Part shown: positions 50,603-62,266 of the stretch, piece after piece
How positions within the stretch are numbered: the first letter of the stretch is position 1
How the letters are laid out: the number at the start of each line of letters is the position of its first letter
Source of the DNA: Pyropia yezoensis
Taxonomy: Eukaryota > Rhodophyta > Bangiophyceae > Bangiales > Bangiaceae
Direction: 5' to 3'
Assembly: GCA_009829735.1 (NCBI GenBank)
Contig: CM020619.1
Location: 20,589,816 to 20,653,815, forward strand
DNA: 64,000 nt
Position numbers and translations under genes: made by a program
The notes under the pieces: generated by a model
Told to the model about the DNA's origin: nothing
The model's database searches: none
Seen by the model: the letters and a program-made list of their open reading frames with translations, nothing else

Positions 50603-52518
50603 ATGGACGGCAGCTGTTCCGCCGCTCGGACGGTGGCGTTTGGGGCATTCCCCCCGGCCGGGGCAGCGGCGACAGGTACGGCGAGGCGGGCTCTTTGTAC
50701 CTTGACTGGTGGGGGGGGGAGGGATATGGGCGTCGTTGGAGGGCGGGGGTGGAGTGGGGCGGGGTCTAGAGGTGGGCTGCCTGCTGGCTCGCTCATTCCC
50801 TTTGGTTGGCCCGCTGACGGGATGCGCGGGGCGATCCCGCGCCGCTCTGGTGGGTGGAAGCGGTTTTCACTGACGGGCTGCTGCCCCCCCTTTGTCTGGG
50901 CAATAAGGATGGGTGCTCGGAGAGTTCTCCCTTCGGCTTTTTGTCTTCTTTTTTTTTTTTTTTCGCTCTCCCCCTCTGCGGCTGCTGCGCCTCTCCGCTG
51001 GCGCCCCTTCCCGCGACCCATCCCCCACTCCCCTCAGGCCGTGACGTGGCGACGCCGGCCCGGGTCACACGGGTGCGTTTTCCCCCCTTGGGGGCTGGCG
51101 TTGCCGCCGCCGCAGGGCGACAGGTCAGCCGGTCGGCCGCGCGCCGCGGCAGCGCTGGTGCGGTTGGGGGCGCCCCCAGGTGGGCGCACCTCCCCCTTCC
51201 GCCCCCCCGGCGCGCGCCGCTGCCCCTGACCGCCGCGCTCGCCACCGGCTTTGGCCTCTCTGCCGCCGACGACACCCCCACCGCCGTGGCCGACGGGGTG
51301 GCAGCGGCGCGGCGGGGCCTCCCCGCGGGCTCCCCCCCCCCCGCGCTGGCGCTCGTGTCCGCCACCGCCCACCGGGACCTGGACGTGGTGGCCGCCGCGC
51401 TCGACGCCGCCCTGCCGGGCGTGCCCGTCCACGGGCTGTCGTCGTGTGGGGCGCTGCTGACGCCGGGGGGGGGGGTGCCCGCGGCGGTGGGGGTGCTCCT
51501 CCTGGCGCCGCGGGTGGGGGCGTCGGCGGCGCCTGCCACCATCGTCACGGCCGCCGCGGCGGATGCGGACCACGGCGGCGACGCGGGGGCGGCGGCCGCC
51601 GCCGCGGGAGCGGCGTTGACCGCCGCTGCGGGGGGCACGCGGCTGGCGTCCATCCTCTTTGCCGCCACCCCCGGTGGGGAGGAGGCTGCGCTGGCAGCGC
51701 TGGCCGCCGAGCACCCGGGCGTGCCCATCTCTGGCGGCTCTGCCGCGGACAATGACGTGGCGGGCGAGTGGCGGCTGCTGGTGGGGGGCGGCGCGACACT
51801 GGCCGCCGGGACGGCGGTGGTGGGCTTCCTCGTGGGCGGGGCCGTTGCCGCGTCTGGGGCGCTCGTCATGCCCTATGACCCGGCGGGGGTGTCGGGGGTG
51901 GTCACGTCTGCGGCAGGCCGGCGGGTGGAGACCATTGACGGAGCCCCCGCGGCGAGGGTAGTCGCGGGCTGGATGGGGGGGGCGCTCGACGCAGCCGCCG
52001 CGACCGGCGGCAGTGTCCTGGCGGAAATGTCTGTTCGCCCGCTGGGCGTGACGCCCGCCGCCGTCGACGGGGGCGCCACCGACGGCGACCGCCGCCCGAC
52101 CGTGTCGGTGCACGCGGCGGAACTGGGCCCCCCCCCCGACGGGGGCGTCTCCCTCTTCAAGGCCGTCACCGCTGGCGACACGCTATCGGTGCTGTCCCCC
52201 TGGGGCGGTTCCCCCACCGCCGCCGCGTCGGCCGCCATCACCGCCGCGTGGGCTGACGCCGCCGCGGGTCTGCCCGCCGGCCACCGGGACCCGGCGGGGG
52301 CGCTGCTCCTCTTCTGTGGGGGCATGGCCATGGCGGTCGGCGCCGACGGCCTCGACGCGGCGCTCCGGGGCGCGCTCGCCACCGCGGCCGGGGGGGTGCC
52401 GACGCTGGGCGTAACGGTCTTTGGGGAGACGGGGGTGGTGGGCGGCCAGCCAGGGGGGGGGGGGGGGGGGTACGCCACGCACGCCAACCTTGCCATTGGG
52501 GTGGTGCTGTTTGGGTGA
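50603..52518 (+). CDS. FIST-domain protein, two exons
   Basis: Exon 1 is 50603-50675 and exon 2 is 51038-52518, giving about 517 residues. The protein has FIST N and FIST C regions: VPVHGLSSCGALLTPGG, ILFAATPGGEEAAL, VPISGGSAADNDVAGEW, a C-terminal domain with SLFKAVTAGDTLSVLSPW, and the ending GVTVFGETGVVGG...HANLAIGVVLFG, which matches the usual FIST C-terminus. FIST domains are proposed small-ligand (amino-acid) sensor modules in bacterial signal transduction and also occur in eukaryotic FBXO22-like proteins. I see no F-box here. Exon 1 encodes MDGSCSAARTVAFGAFPPAG and joins in frame at GRDVATPARV. The frame also stays open upstream of exon 2 to 50854, but that part contains the intron's T run. 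Convergent with the PH-kinase gene. Confidence 0.78.
50676..51037 (+). other. Putative spliceosomal intron in the FIST gene (362 bp)
   Basis: The donor GACAG|GTACGG and the acceptor CCCCTCAG|GCC flank a stretch with a long T run (about 50949-50969) and a pyrimidine-rich 3' part. Splicing keeps the frame (phase 1) and replaces a Phe-rich open stretch by a compact N-terminus. Confidence 0.62.
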
Positions 52519-52898
52519 CCGCCGGCCTTGCGGCCAAAGGGGGGGGAGGGGAGCGGGGGAGCGAGACTTAAGCCGATGCGCGCGCGGCCTGCGGGGGCTG
52601 CCGGCCTGCAGCTGCCTGGTCAGGATGACTGGAATGGGGCGTGTGCTTGGGTCACCCGGTATCCCGCAGGTGCGCGGCGGCGCTGCCGCCGACGCGTTGA
52701 TTGCATTTGTCTTGGCCTCTATCGCCCCCTGCCACCCGTCCCAGGCACCGACGTGCGTGGGCACTGTGGGGGAGGCGGAGAGTGTGTGTCGCGGGGCCTC
52801 ATCCCCCGCCCACCCCCCGCCTTCCCTTCCTTTCCCTTCCCATCCCTTCCCTCCCTTCACCCCCTTCTCTCCCACTCTCGCCAGGACACCTCAGCCCC

Positions 52899-53125
52899 TC
52901 AGCCCAGGTCTCCCGCCACGCCCCCGCCCCCCCCCCGGGTCGTCCACGCCCGCCGCGGCGCGCGCACCGAGAGGCGGCGGGTCATAAAGCCGCCGGCGGT
53001 GGCGCGGTGGCGGAGATCCCCGTCCGCAACGGGCGCCTCCCAGCCGCCCACCGACGTGCGGGCGGGCGTGCTCCCGCCGTGAGCGCTGTCGCCGCTGCTG
53101 TCGCCGCCGCCGCCGCCACCGCCGC

Positions 53126-53157
<32 letters not shown>

Positions 53158-55895
53158 CCATCGCCACCGCCACTGGCATCGGCCACAGCGGCGCGGCGCG
53201 GCCGCACAGTCCGGGGAAAGAGGGTGCGTCCGCCAAGGGAGACGGCGTGAGCGAAGGGGCTGGTGGCGGCGCCGGCGGCCGCCACTGCGGGCGCGCTCGC
53301 CGCTGCCGCCGTCGCCGCCGCCGCCGCCGCCCCGCCGTCGCTGCCGCCACCGCCGCTGCCGCCGCCGCCGTCGGCGCTGCCGCCGTCGCCCGCGCCGTGC
53401 GCCGGTAGCGCCCCGTCGGCCGCGGCAGCAGCAGACGCAGACGCGGCGGCGGCGGCGGCGGCAGCGGCGGCAGCGGCGGCACGCGCGGCGCGCCCGCCGC
53501 TGGCCGGCCCAAACTCGGCACGGCTCGCGAGGCGGATCATGTGGCGCGCGGCGGCGGCGGCCTTGCCGCCGTCGTGCAAAGGGGTGCCCGCCGGTGGCGG
53601 GGCTGGCCCGCCCCCCTCCCCCCCGCCCTCCCCCCGCGCTGCCGCCGCCGCCGCGACCGCCGCGCCCAGCGACAGGGGCAGTGACCGCGGCGGCCGCGGC
53701 GGCCGAGGCTGGGGCGGCGGCGGCGGCGGCGGCGGCGGTGGCCGTGGTGGTGGCGGCGATACAGCTGGCAGGGAAGGCGGCGGCGGTGGCAGCGGCGGCG
53801 GCGCGGCGGCGGCGGCGTCGGCGGCCGCCACGGCGGCGGCGGTTGCTGACGCGCGCGCAAAGGCGACCAGCCGGGCGGCGGCGAGGAGGGCGTACAGCGG
53901 GGGGCGGCCGGCGGCAGCGAGGGCGTCGGAAAAGTAGCGCGAGCCAAGCGGCGACACCAGCACCCCGCCAGCCAGCGCCGGCGCTCCCCACACAATGCCC
54001 CCGCCGCGGCCGCGACCGCCGGCGCCGGCGCCGGCGCCACCGCCCGCGGGCGCCAGCAGGGAGCCCCCGGCGAGCAGCGACGGAGCAGATGTGACGGACA
54101 GGAGGGGGGACGCCGCGCCGGGGAAGGGGGGACTCCCCGCACCAGAGGGGGCGGGGGGGGCTCCCACGCCAGGGACCGCGGCGCCGGCGGCAGCGGCGCC
54201 GGCGGCGGGCGCAGGGCCGGGGTCGGCGCCGGTAGCGGTGTTGGTAGCAACACGGGGCGACGCGCCGCCGTTGGGGGCGCGAGCCGCCACCACCCCACCG
54301 CCGCCGCCGCCGCCGACACTCGCCGCCGAACGCTCCCCAATCCCCGCGAGCGCTCGATGGTGGAGCGCCGCGGCGGCGGTCAGCCGGCGCTCCACCACTG
54401 GCTGCAGCAGTGCCCGCAGCAGGCTCTCCACCGCCGGCGGCAGCGCGGCGACCGCCGGGATGACTGAGAGGTCACCCACCGGCGGGGCGCCCCCGCCCCC
54501 GCCTTCCCCGACCACCCCTCTCGCGGCGGTCGCCGCCGCCGCCACCGACCGCAGCGCCGCCAGCGCCTCCTCCACTGAGCGCGCCCCAGCGGTGGCGGGA
54601 TGGAGCTCCCCGGTAAGGAGCTGCAGCGCCACCACCCCCACCGCCCACACGTCGGCGGGGGGGCCCCCGCGGTCGCCTGCGGGCGCGGCCGCCGTCACCT
54701 CGGGAGCGAGGTAGTAGGGATTGCCTACTATGCCGCCCAGGCGGGGGTCCGTCGGACCCCACGGGATGCGCCCGTCCCCGCCGCCACCGCCGACACCGCC
54801 ACCGCCGCCAACCCCGCCGCCGCCGCCGCCGCCGCCGCTGCCGCCGCCACCGCCGCCGCCAGTCAGTGTGGACGACGGCGACGTGACCGCCGCAGCGGCG
54901 CTTCCCACCCCGACCGACGACGCGGTCGACACAGACACGGGGGTACGCCGGCGTGGCGGCCAGTCGCCCCCAGACGCACGGCTGTCCGCGTCGCTGGCGG
55001 CGGGAGCGCCGCCCCCCCCTGCCCCCCCCCCCTCATCGGGGCCGTCCCCCCCCCCCGCCCCCCCGCGCCGGCGGCGCCCCCCCCCCTGCCCGTCACGCCA
55101 GCCGCAACCGCGGCGCCCACCGCGGCGCCCACCGCGGCGCCCCGGGCGCCCAACGCGGCCACCCCCCCAGCCACGCCGCCCACCACGCCCGCGCCAACGC
55201 GGCTGGTGCGGCGGCTAAAGCCGCCGGCTGCTTCACCCCGGCCGTCGCTGCCGCCGCAGCCACCGCCGCTGCCGCCACCATCGGCCGCCGCCCCACCCCC
55301 CCTCCCCCGCAACGGCGGGGGCGCCGGCCGCGGGGAGCGGCGGAGCTCTGCAAACGCAAAGTCCACCACCACCGCCGACGCGACAGCAGCCGCCCCGCCC
55401 CCCCCCCCCCCCCCCTCGCCGCCGCCGCCACCGCCGCTGGCCGCACGTACACGTGCGGTGGGCGGATGTCCCGGTGGACCAACCCCGCGGCGTGGAGGGC
55501 GGCCAGGCCGCCCAACAGCGACGCAATGACGCCCAGGGCGTCGGCGAGGCGGATGCCCCCCCCCTTCCCCCCCCCCCCGGCCATCCACCACTCCAGCGGC
55601 ACCTCCCCGGGCACGCGGGCACGCACCAGGTACAGCCGCGCGCGGGTGTCAAAGACGTCCACCGCCCGCGCGAGCGCGGGGTGGGGCGGGATGGCGCGGA
55701 GGAGACTGCGCTCCGCGGCGGCGCGGGCGGCCGCCCGCGGCGCGCCCGCCCCGTCCTTGCGGATGATCTTGACGTACACCGCCGCGCCTGTGTCGCGGTG
55801 CACCGCCGCGCGGAGCGCCGCGTGCGGCGCCGGCGGCGGCAGCACCTCCCCGTCTGCCGCCGCGACAGACGCCCGGCCGCTGCTGTCCACCCCCC

Positions 55896-55934
<39 letters not shown>

Positions 55935-56508
55935 GGGCGCCACCGCCGCCACCGCCACCGCCGCCAGCGCCCCCCCCCCCCCGCCGCCATCCGCAGCGTC
56001 CACAAAGCGGTAGGTGTACTCAAACTTGCGGCGGCTCGCATCCGCCAGCGCCGCCGCCCAGGCGTCGCGAGCCGCCACGTCGGGGGCGGTGAGGAGCACC
56101 TTGCGGCTCGGGGTGGTGAGCACAAAGCTCAGCTCTGTGTCGCCCGCGTGGAGAGCGGTGCCAAGCACGGTGACCTCCCACGTGGGCGCCTCGGCGGGGC
56201 CCGCCGCGTTGGCCAGCACCGCACCGGTGAGAGTGAACCAGCGGCGACTGGTGCCAAAGCGCTTGTTCTCTTTGAGCAGGAACCCCCGCATTTGGGGGCC
56301 CCCGGGGAGGGGGGGGGGGGCGGGTCTGGCGCCCCACCCCCCACCTCCACCGCCCGGGAGGCGGGGGGGGGGGACGGCGGGAGGCGCGGGGGGGGGGCGC
56401 CCGCGGGCGGCAAGCCCCCCACCGTCTGGTGTGTCTGCGCCTCTGCACCAGCCGCCGCCGCTGTTGCCTCTGCCGCTCCCGTCGCCGCCGCCGCCGCCGC
56501 CGCTCCCG

Positions 56509-56545
<37 letters not shown>

Positions 56546-57040
56546 CGACGTCGTCGCCGTCGTCTCTGCCGAGAGGGTGGTGGCAGGGGTGGAGGCCGTG
56601 CGGGCAGGCACGCACGCCAACCGCGGGGGAGGCGGACGGCGCGGCAGGGGTGAAGACACCCTTGCCGGTGCAACGACCGCCATGGCCGCCGCCACACCAC
56701 CCGCCGCGAGCGGCAGCGCGGCGGGGGCGTGCCCGCCGCCGGCCTGGCCGCCGCGGCTGGCAAAAGGGGAAGGAGCAGGGACGTGCGAGCGAGTGGGGGG
56801 GGGGGGGATGGGGGGCAGACACCCAGACCGCGGCCCGCCCCCGCCCCCGCGGCCGTGGCGCGGCGCGGCGGCGCGGCGCTGCCGGCGAGGCGCGCGCCGC
56901 ACCGTACCGACGGCCGCCGCGGCCGACAGGAGGCGGCGAAAGGAGGCGGCCGCGCCGGGCGCAGCTGCAGCCGCGGAAGGGAAAGCGGGGAGGGAGTGGC
57001 GAGGCACGGAGTGTCGCCCCACCACCCGCTGCCAGCCCAA
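52899..57040 (-). CDS. PH-domain protein kinase, probably pseudokinase, frame split at G/C runs
   Basis: Minus-strand pieces in consistent order. First an N-terminal region from 57040 resembling a transit peptide (AAASFRRLLSAAAAVGTVRR). Then a PH domain (MRGFLLKENKRFG at 56291, RRWFTLTGAVL, DVAARDAWAAALADASRR), a poly-Gly linker and a kinase N-lobe (AAVYVKIIRKDG, AERSLLRAIPPHP). The catalytic loop HRDIRPPHVYV, the motif DFAFAEL, the segment GNPYYLAPEV and DVWAVGVVALQLLTGE follow, then a long Ala/Pro/Gly tail. The canonical HRDxxxxN Asn is His and DFG is DFA, so Mg-ATP binding is doubtful. The pieces fall in different frames that change at long homopolymers (56309-56320, 55970-55982, 55398-55415, and runs in 55012-55086), which suggests assembly length errors more than a dead gene. 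A very long Gly-rich insert separates DFA from APE. Confidence 0.62.
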
Positions 57041-57076
57041 CGTTCACAGCACTCCGTTTCGAAATCAGAGCGGTAA

Positions 57077-57083
57077 ATTTATA
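57077..57083 (-). promoter_or_regulatory. TATA-like box near the PH-kinase start
   Basis: The minus strand reads GTATAAATTTACC, 37 bp upstream of the ATG at 57040. If the usual distance of about 180 bp applies, a start further inside is possible. Confidence 0.3.
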
Positions 57084-57533
57084 CATGATCGGGGGAACCA
57101 TACCGTACAGTGGTTGTTTTAGGACATGTTTTCCTCCTCACACGATGAATTCCACTCCGCTCGCCTGTGGACGTGGTGGGTCAGTCAACACTCCTTCCAC
57201 TGCCCGGCGAAATTATTGGCATCCAGCATTCCTGTGGACCATAAACGCAGAAATGCAAGTTGGCGTGTGCGCTCCGTACCCCCCCTCTTGGATCCCTCTT
57301 CACGTCGTCCCCCTGTCTAGGTTCCGTGCTCCTTCACCTCCCGTCCTTTCAAACCATGCCACGTTCCCTTGACCCCTTCACGGGCCCCCCACCCTCCCCC
57401 GTCTCGTCCCCTCGCCTCCCTTCCTCTCCCCATCTCTCCTAGGTTTGCATGCCATGGGCTCCTTTCGCCTCTCACCTTTTTGCACGGCGCCCTTTGCCCA
57501 GCTCGCGCGCGCACGGCTGGGCCATCGGCGTTC

Positions 57534-58086
57534 ATGGGTCTGCCCGCCGCACTCCACGACGCCGCCCCCGGCCTTAGCGAGGCAACCCCTGGTGGTAAGC
57601 TGAAATGGGGGGGGGGCGGGGGGGAAGTGGGGAGGACCGTTTGGCCGCCCCCTTCCCCGCTGCCACCTCTGCCACCTTCCCCGCCACCACACCGCCCGCG
57701 TCACTGTGGGGAGGGAATCTCCGGGTGGAGGCACCCGCGGACGCCCGCCGCAGCCTTGTCGCTGAGGCCCCCTCCATGCCTGAAGCATCCCTTGCCCCCC
57801 CGTGTCCTACGCTTCGTGCGCGCTGCTCGCCCGCCGTTTCTGTCCTTCACCCGTCATCCCCCACCACTCCTCATTATTCCACTTTGCAGGCCACATCTTC
57901 ATCTACCTCGGCTACCTCGGCGCGTCCCCGCCATCATGCGTGCCGCCCCCCCCTCCTGTATTACCTGTGCCGTCTGCGCGCTGCCGTCGCCACCTTTCTT
58001 GTGGGGGTGGGCCGCCAGCGGAAACCGCTGCAGCAGCGGCGGCAGAGGCGACGCTCGATGAGGTGACGGCGCCTGGGGGGGGCTGA
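57534..58086 (+). CDS. Small putative two-exon gene, unassigned
   Basis: Exon 1 (57534-57594) starts MGLPAALHDAAPGLSEATPG and meets a good donor, GGTG|GTAAGC. Exon 2 (57890-58086) follows the pyrimidine-rich acceptor CACTTTGCAG|GCC and continues in frame with HIFIYLGYLGASPPS, a Pro-rich part and an Ala-rich acidic end. The product is about 85 residues with no known domain. The splice signals are better than the protein evidence. Confidence 0.3.
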
Positions 58087-58469
58087 CTGGTCTGTGTAGC
58101 CAAGGGGGTTAGGGATGAGCGGTTGGTTGAGGGGTGGTAGCCGTGTCGAGCGGGGCGGGGCGGGTTGATGGGTGGGCCCGCAGCGCCGTGCTGATGACAA
58201 GCGGACGAGGCTGCCGAGGGGAGAGTTGCACGCCATGGGGGGGACCGTGTCTGTTTGTTCATGCTGAGGATAGGCTCTGACGCTCTTGCTCGGCTCCTCC
58301 AGGCTGTCTGTGCTCTTATTCGGCCGTGCTTTTGTCCTTTCTTTTGCTGTGATGTGTCAGTTATGCCAGCGCTTGGCAAGCAACACACACAGCAAGTTTT
58401 TCAGTTCTGCATGAACAGATTCACACACAACTAGAAAAGACAATTCGTAGTCCTTCATCATGTCATAAT

Positions 58470-58540
58470 CTTATACACAGGGGTCAAATATTTCGACTGA
58501 TCTTTATAAACTTATACACAGGGGTCAAATATTTCGACTG
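58470..58540. repeat. 30-bp direct repeat, two copies 41 bp apart
   Basis: The 30-bp unit beginning CTTATACACAGGGGTCAAAT occurs at 58470-58499 and 58511-58540 without a difference seen, separated by 11 bp. It overlaps the 3' end of the short minus-strand ORF at 58525. Confidence 0.85.
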
Positions 58541-59844
58541 TCCGAATAGCCATATCGCGCAACCACATTGTAGACTTGCCAATAGTTTTTTGATGTGGAC
58601 TCCACCTGCAGACCGGGTGTGTGGACGAGGAATTCGGTGCTTTTGAACGCCCCGGCCGGCGGCTTATGACCGATCCGGGTGGTCGGCGTTGGAGCGCAAC
58701 GCCGCCTTTTGTTGTCTCTCGCCCTCGTCGTCGCTTCCCGCTGCAGCTCAAGCGCCCACAACCCCCCTGGCAAGGGTGCTACCAGCGATGCTGTGTCCTC
58801 GACACCACTGCTGCGCCGCCACCTCCTGGCCAGCCCGCACGTCAAGCCGCGCTTGAACGCCCGGACGTCCTCGGAGCGAACGTGCGCTGTGGGCAGGCTG
58901 TATTCTTTCTAACAAAGTGTTAATTACTGTGTTTGGCGCAGCCAGTAAGGACCTGGTCAGACGATGTCTCGGAGCGGCTCAATGATTGTGGAGTACTAGG
59001 CTTGGGTACAGTGACGACCCGGTTATATGGCATCCTTGCGCACTATGTGACCCCCTTTCCAGAAATGCAGAGTCCTTGCGCCGGGGCCCAGGACACGCCG
59101 CGTGTCGCCGTCTGGCTGGCGATCCTTCTCTCTTCAACGGCGATCACGGGTGATCCAGAGCTCAGATCACTGTGGATTTGAGATACAGTCGCAGCAGAAC
59201 CGGGACGTCGTCCTCAACGAATTCTTAGCAGATCCGCCCGGCAACTCGAGCAGTAAACATTGGAGAGCATTCACGCTCCACCTGCCCAAGCGCTGCAGCA
59301 TCTTGTAATTCTGGACCCTTCTGTTGCTGCGCCTTTTTGGCAGCTGGGACTGGTGTACACATGGACGAGGGAAGCGGCAATAAGAAAAGAAGTGAGTCAC
59401 TCATTGTCGCTGCCGGAAGACGCACCACCGTCACTGCCACCCTCGACACCCCTCCTGCTACTCTCAAACACAGTCGTGTCTACCGTCGCAGCCCTCACCC
59501 CCTCTTCGTCCTCAATCGTCGACGAGCCCTCCACAGCCAGCTCCCTTGAGGACAGTGGGGTGTCCCCAGACGCTTGCTCAAAGAGATATCGGAGAACAAT
59601 CGCATGTAACTGCCGTGAGGGATCGTGGACCGCTAAATGGCGCCAGTGTGGGTGGCGCATGTGGGCGGAGACGCGCGCGGGAAGCCCTCTATGGTCCCCC
59701 CAATGATACCGCCATGCTATTATACTACGCCAATTACCTGAAGGTGCGCTGTACGACGGACGATCGTTTGGAGATGCGATCGACTCCTGGAGAAAGGCCG
59801 GGTGTCATGTAACTGGGAGTCATATAACCGGGTCATGACATGTA

Positions 59845-59869
59845 TCACGCCCGGAAAACCGGGGCGTGA
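59845..59869. repeat. Short inverted repeat
   Basis: TCACGCCCGG, a four-base AAAA loop, then CCGGGGCGTGA: 10-bp arms with one bulged G. It lies within a cluster of TGACGTG/TCACG words (about 59836-59925) and may be a protein-binding or hairpin site. Confidence 0.5.
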
Positions 59870-61110
59870 CGTGTGAGCACATCCAATCATGCCCGATCAC
59901 GTCGTAATCACGCCCTTTTGTCCGCGTGTAGCGTATAGAGTAGCCTACGTACTTGTCTTCTGAGAGTGTCCCAAGTACACAGCATTGCGGAGTCACACCA
60001 TTGCGCAGTCAACGCCGAACGTAAGCAGGAACACTCGCAGCTTGACCCGACTCCCACCGATGCCCTCCGCCCCACCTCTGCCAATGTACATCTCTCCTCG
60101 TCGTAGGTCATCAGCAAGGCAAACCACGCCGCTGCCGGTAAACATCAGCGAGCCGCGGAGGCCCGCTGTGGCTTATGCCACTTCACGCAGACTCTCCCCG
60201 ACGAGACGTAGCCGTCCATATGTGAGGCCGGTGGTCGCGGCGGTGATGGCCAGCGCGGGTGGCGACGGCATCCCGAGCTGTAGGAGTCAGTAGCAGAATA
60301 AGCATCAGCTGAAGCGGGACTAGTGGAGCGGGGACTGAGCACGCTGCGGTAGTGATTGTGGCAATGCGGGGCTTCGCAAGCCTTTACCTGCGCCACAGTG
60401 AACGCGAGGCCCACGCAAAGAGGCCTACACACAAACTTCCTCGCCTGGGGTTCTCCGCTGCTCTCTGTCCCTCGACGAACTGCAATGGCAGCCATTGCTT
60501 GGCGTGGGAGGTAGAGGCACCGTGTAAAGATTTCCCCCCTAATCCCATGCCTAGTACTTGAGGGATAATATCTAGGACCTCTCCTTACAGATCCGGCGCA
60601 GGTGCCATGCACATACGACATTCCCAATTCAGCCGGCCAAAAGAATCTGACCTCGCTGATTACGTGGGGACGTCGTGCCGAGCACTCGACCTCTTCGGGC
60701 CGCACCTGTTAACGGATGGCCCCCAGCGCAGCAATGTCGTCGGGCACCAGCCTATAGAATTCTTGCGATAACATTTTCACCTCATGACCTCGACCACCGT
60801 GAAAAATGACACGAAATATAAGAACGTATCGACTTTTGGAACACATACTGGCCTTGGGTAAGTTTCGAACAGTCGCCTCCCGTCACCACCCTGCCACCTG
60901 GGCTACGCCCATCTCTCCGCCCCCACACCCGCCCCCTTTCTCACTATCCATTTGGTCCGTTCTCGCGCTCTTCATCCACAGGCACCCCAGTCACCCCCCC
61001 GCATCACGCTTGCGGGGAGGCCCCTGCTCTCCCGCCGCCCCTCCGAGAGTCGTTAGCACGTCCGCAGCGACGTGTACGTATGAGTTTAGACAGCCATTGA
61101 CCAAGACATA

Positions 61111-61316
61111 TGTGGCATAAAACTCGATCATTTCAGACACGTGTCAGTATCCCTCGGGGGAAAGGGACAAATAACACAGAAAAGGGATCTACGAGAGTGG
61201 TACGCCTGTTGCCTCACGTGCCTGTCGGCAGGGCCAACAGATACGCACGGTAGTGCACACGGTTAAAAGGAAAGCAAACGCGCAGTTGTCATTTTCCCTG
61301 AGGGCGCGGGCCAAGG
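61111..61316 (-). repeat. D-type LTR fragment interrupted by A2
   Basis: Starts TGTGGCATAAAACTCGATC and matches 23194 onward for about 200 bp, including GACACGTGTC at 61136-61145, until it is cut by the A2 LTR at 61317. The rest of this LTR should lie beyond the right edge, after A2. Confidence 0.82.
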
Positions 61317-61679
61317 TGTAGCACATTAGAGAACCGTAGCACGTCCACTCTCAGGGAACACTCTCCAGGAGGGATCGGCACCGACGTCACCGGGAGGCCA
61401 AGATTACTGTGTTTGGAGCGCAGGCCACGGGACCAGGATGGGAGCCCAAATTGGAGGGGTTTGTTGTTCTACCACGGCCGGCGGTGGATTCGCTGCCGGC
61501 CCCCTCTTTATAAACTCTAGGAGACACCACTAATTACCCTCCACTCCCAGAGGCAAGTCCCTCTGGTCATACCTAACTCGTAGATGCCATGATCAATACG
61601 AACTCCCCGCTTGACAGTTAAGGATTAGAAGTAGTCCCCCCAAAATTAGGGTTGCCAAACGGTCCTCCATATTGCTACA
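61317..61679 (-). repeat. 3' LTR of A2 (363 bp)
   Basis: Same length as the A1 LTRs, with termini TGTAGCAC and TTGCTACA. The internal TATA region reads TTTATAAA. It differs from both A1 LTRs at many positions, so A1 and A2 are separate old lineages of one family. Confidence 0.9.
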
Positions 61680-62266
61680 TATCCCCGCCTTAGATTCGGC
61701 CCGTCCTCGGGTCGATCTGCATTCGGCTTTCCAAATGTGAATGCGTCGCGCGACTGGTTACCTGTCGGGTGAGGCTTTGCGCCCGTTCACGAAAGCCACC
61801 CCTTTCCGGGGTCGGTTCAGGGGGGTGCCCCCCTCTGTGTGGTGCGTAAGCGATCGGTTCTCCTGGCCGTTGAATTTCCCGATGCGGGGATCGAGCCACG
61901 ACCCCACAGGACGGGTGTGGTGCAAGCGGATCCGCCACAAAGCGTCTGGTGGTGGGGGTGGCCGTCTCGTGTGGGCCAGAGAAGGGGGAAACGCCCGCGT
62001 TGCGCGGGGGCGGTTGCGGGGATCATTCCCCTGATTCACCTCGTGAGAGGGTGAGTCGTGGACCCAGGGGCCTGGGTAGGGCGCGCTGGTGGCGGGGTGT
62101 GGCGCCGGCGCGCGTCGTCGCGGTTGATACCCGATACCGGGTCGGGCGGTATACATTCGCGCGGGTGCCTGCGCTTCCCCGGATCGTCCCGGCGTGCCCC
62201 CTGCGCTGGTGTCGCGCCAGGGGCGGCCGGAGTGCGAAGGGAGCCCCTGCTGCCTCGGTCTCCATC

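Larger units (their letters stand above)
58087..61110. other. Mostly unassigned stretch
   Basis: No gene is supported with confidence. A minus-strand ORF (58845-58525, 106 codons) has a less repetitive C-terminus (KSTEFLVHTPGLQ...NYWQVYNVVARYGYSDSRNI) and might be the last exon of a gene. A direct repeat lies at 58470-58540 and an inverted repeat at 59845-59869. Other ORFs have no recognisable content. Confidence 0.4.

Noticed and set aside
57369-58061. 230-codon plus-strand ORF read straight through
   Set aside because: It crosses a good splice donor at 57595 and becomes Pro/Arg-rich noise after it; a short spliced reading is preferred.
58470-58540. 30-bp direct repeat as a CRISPR array
   Set aside because: Only two copies with an 11-bp spacer in a eukaryotic context; no Cas genes.
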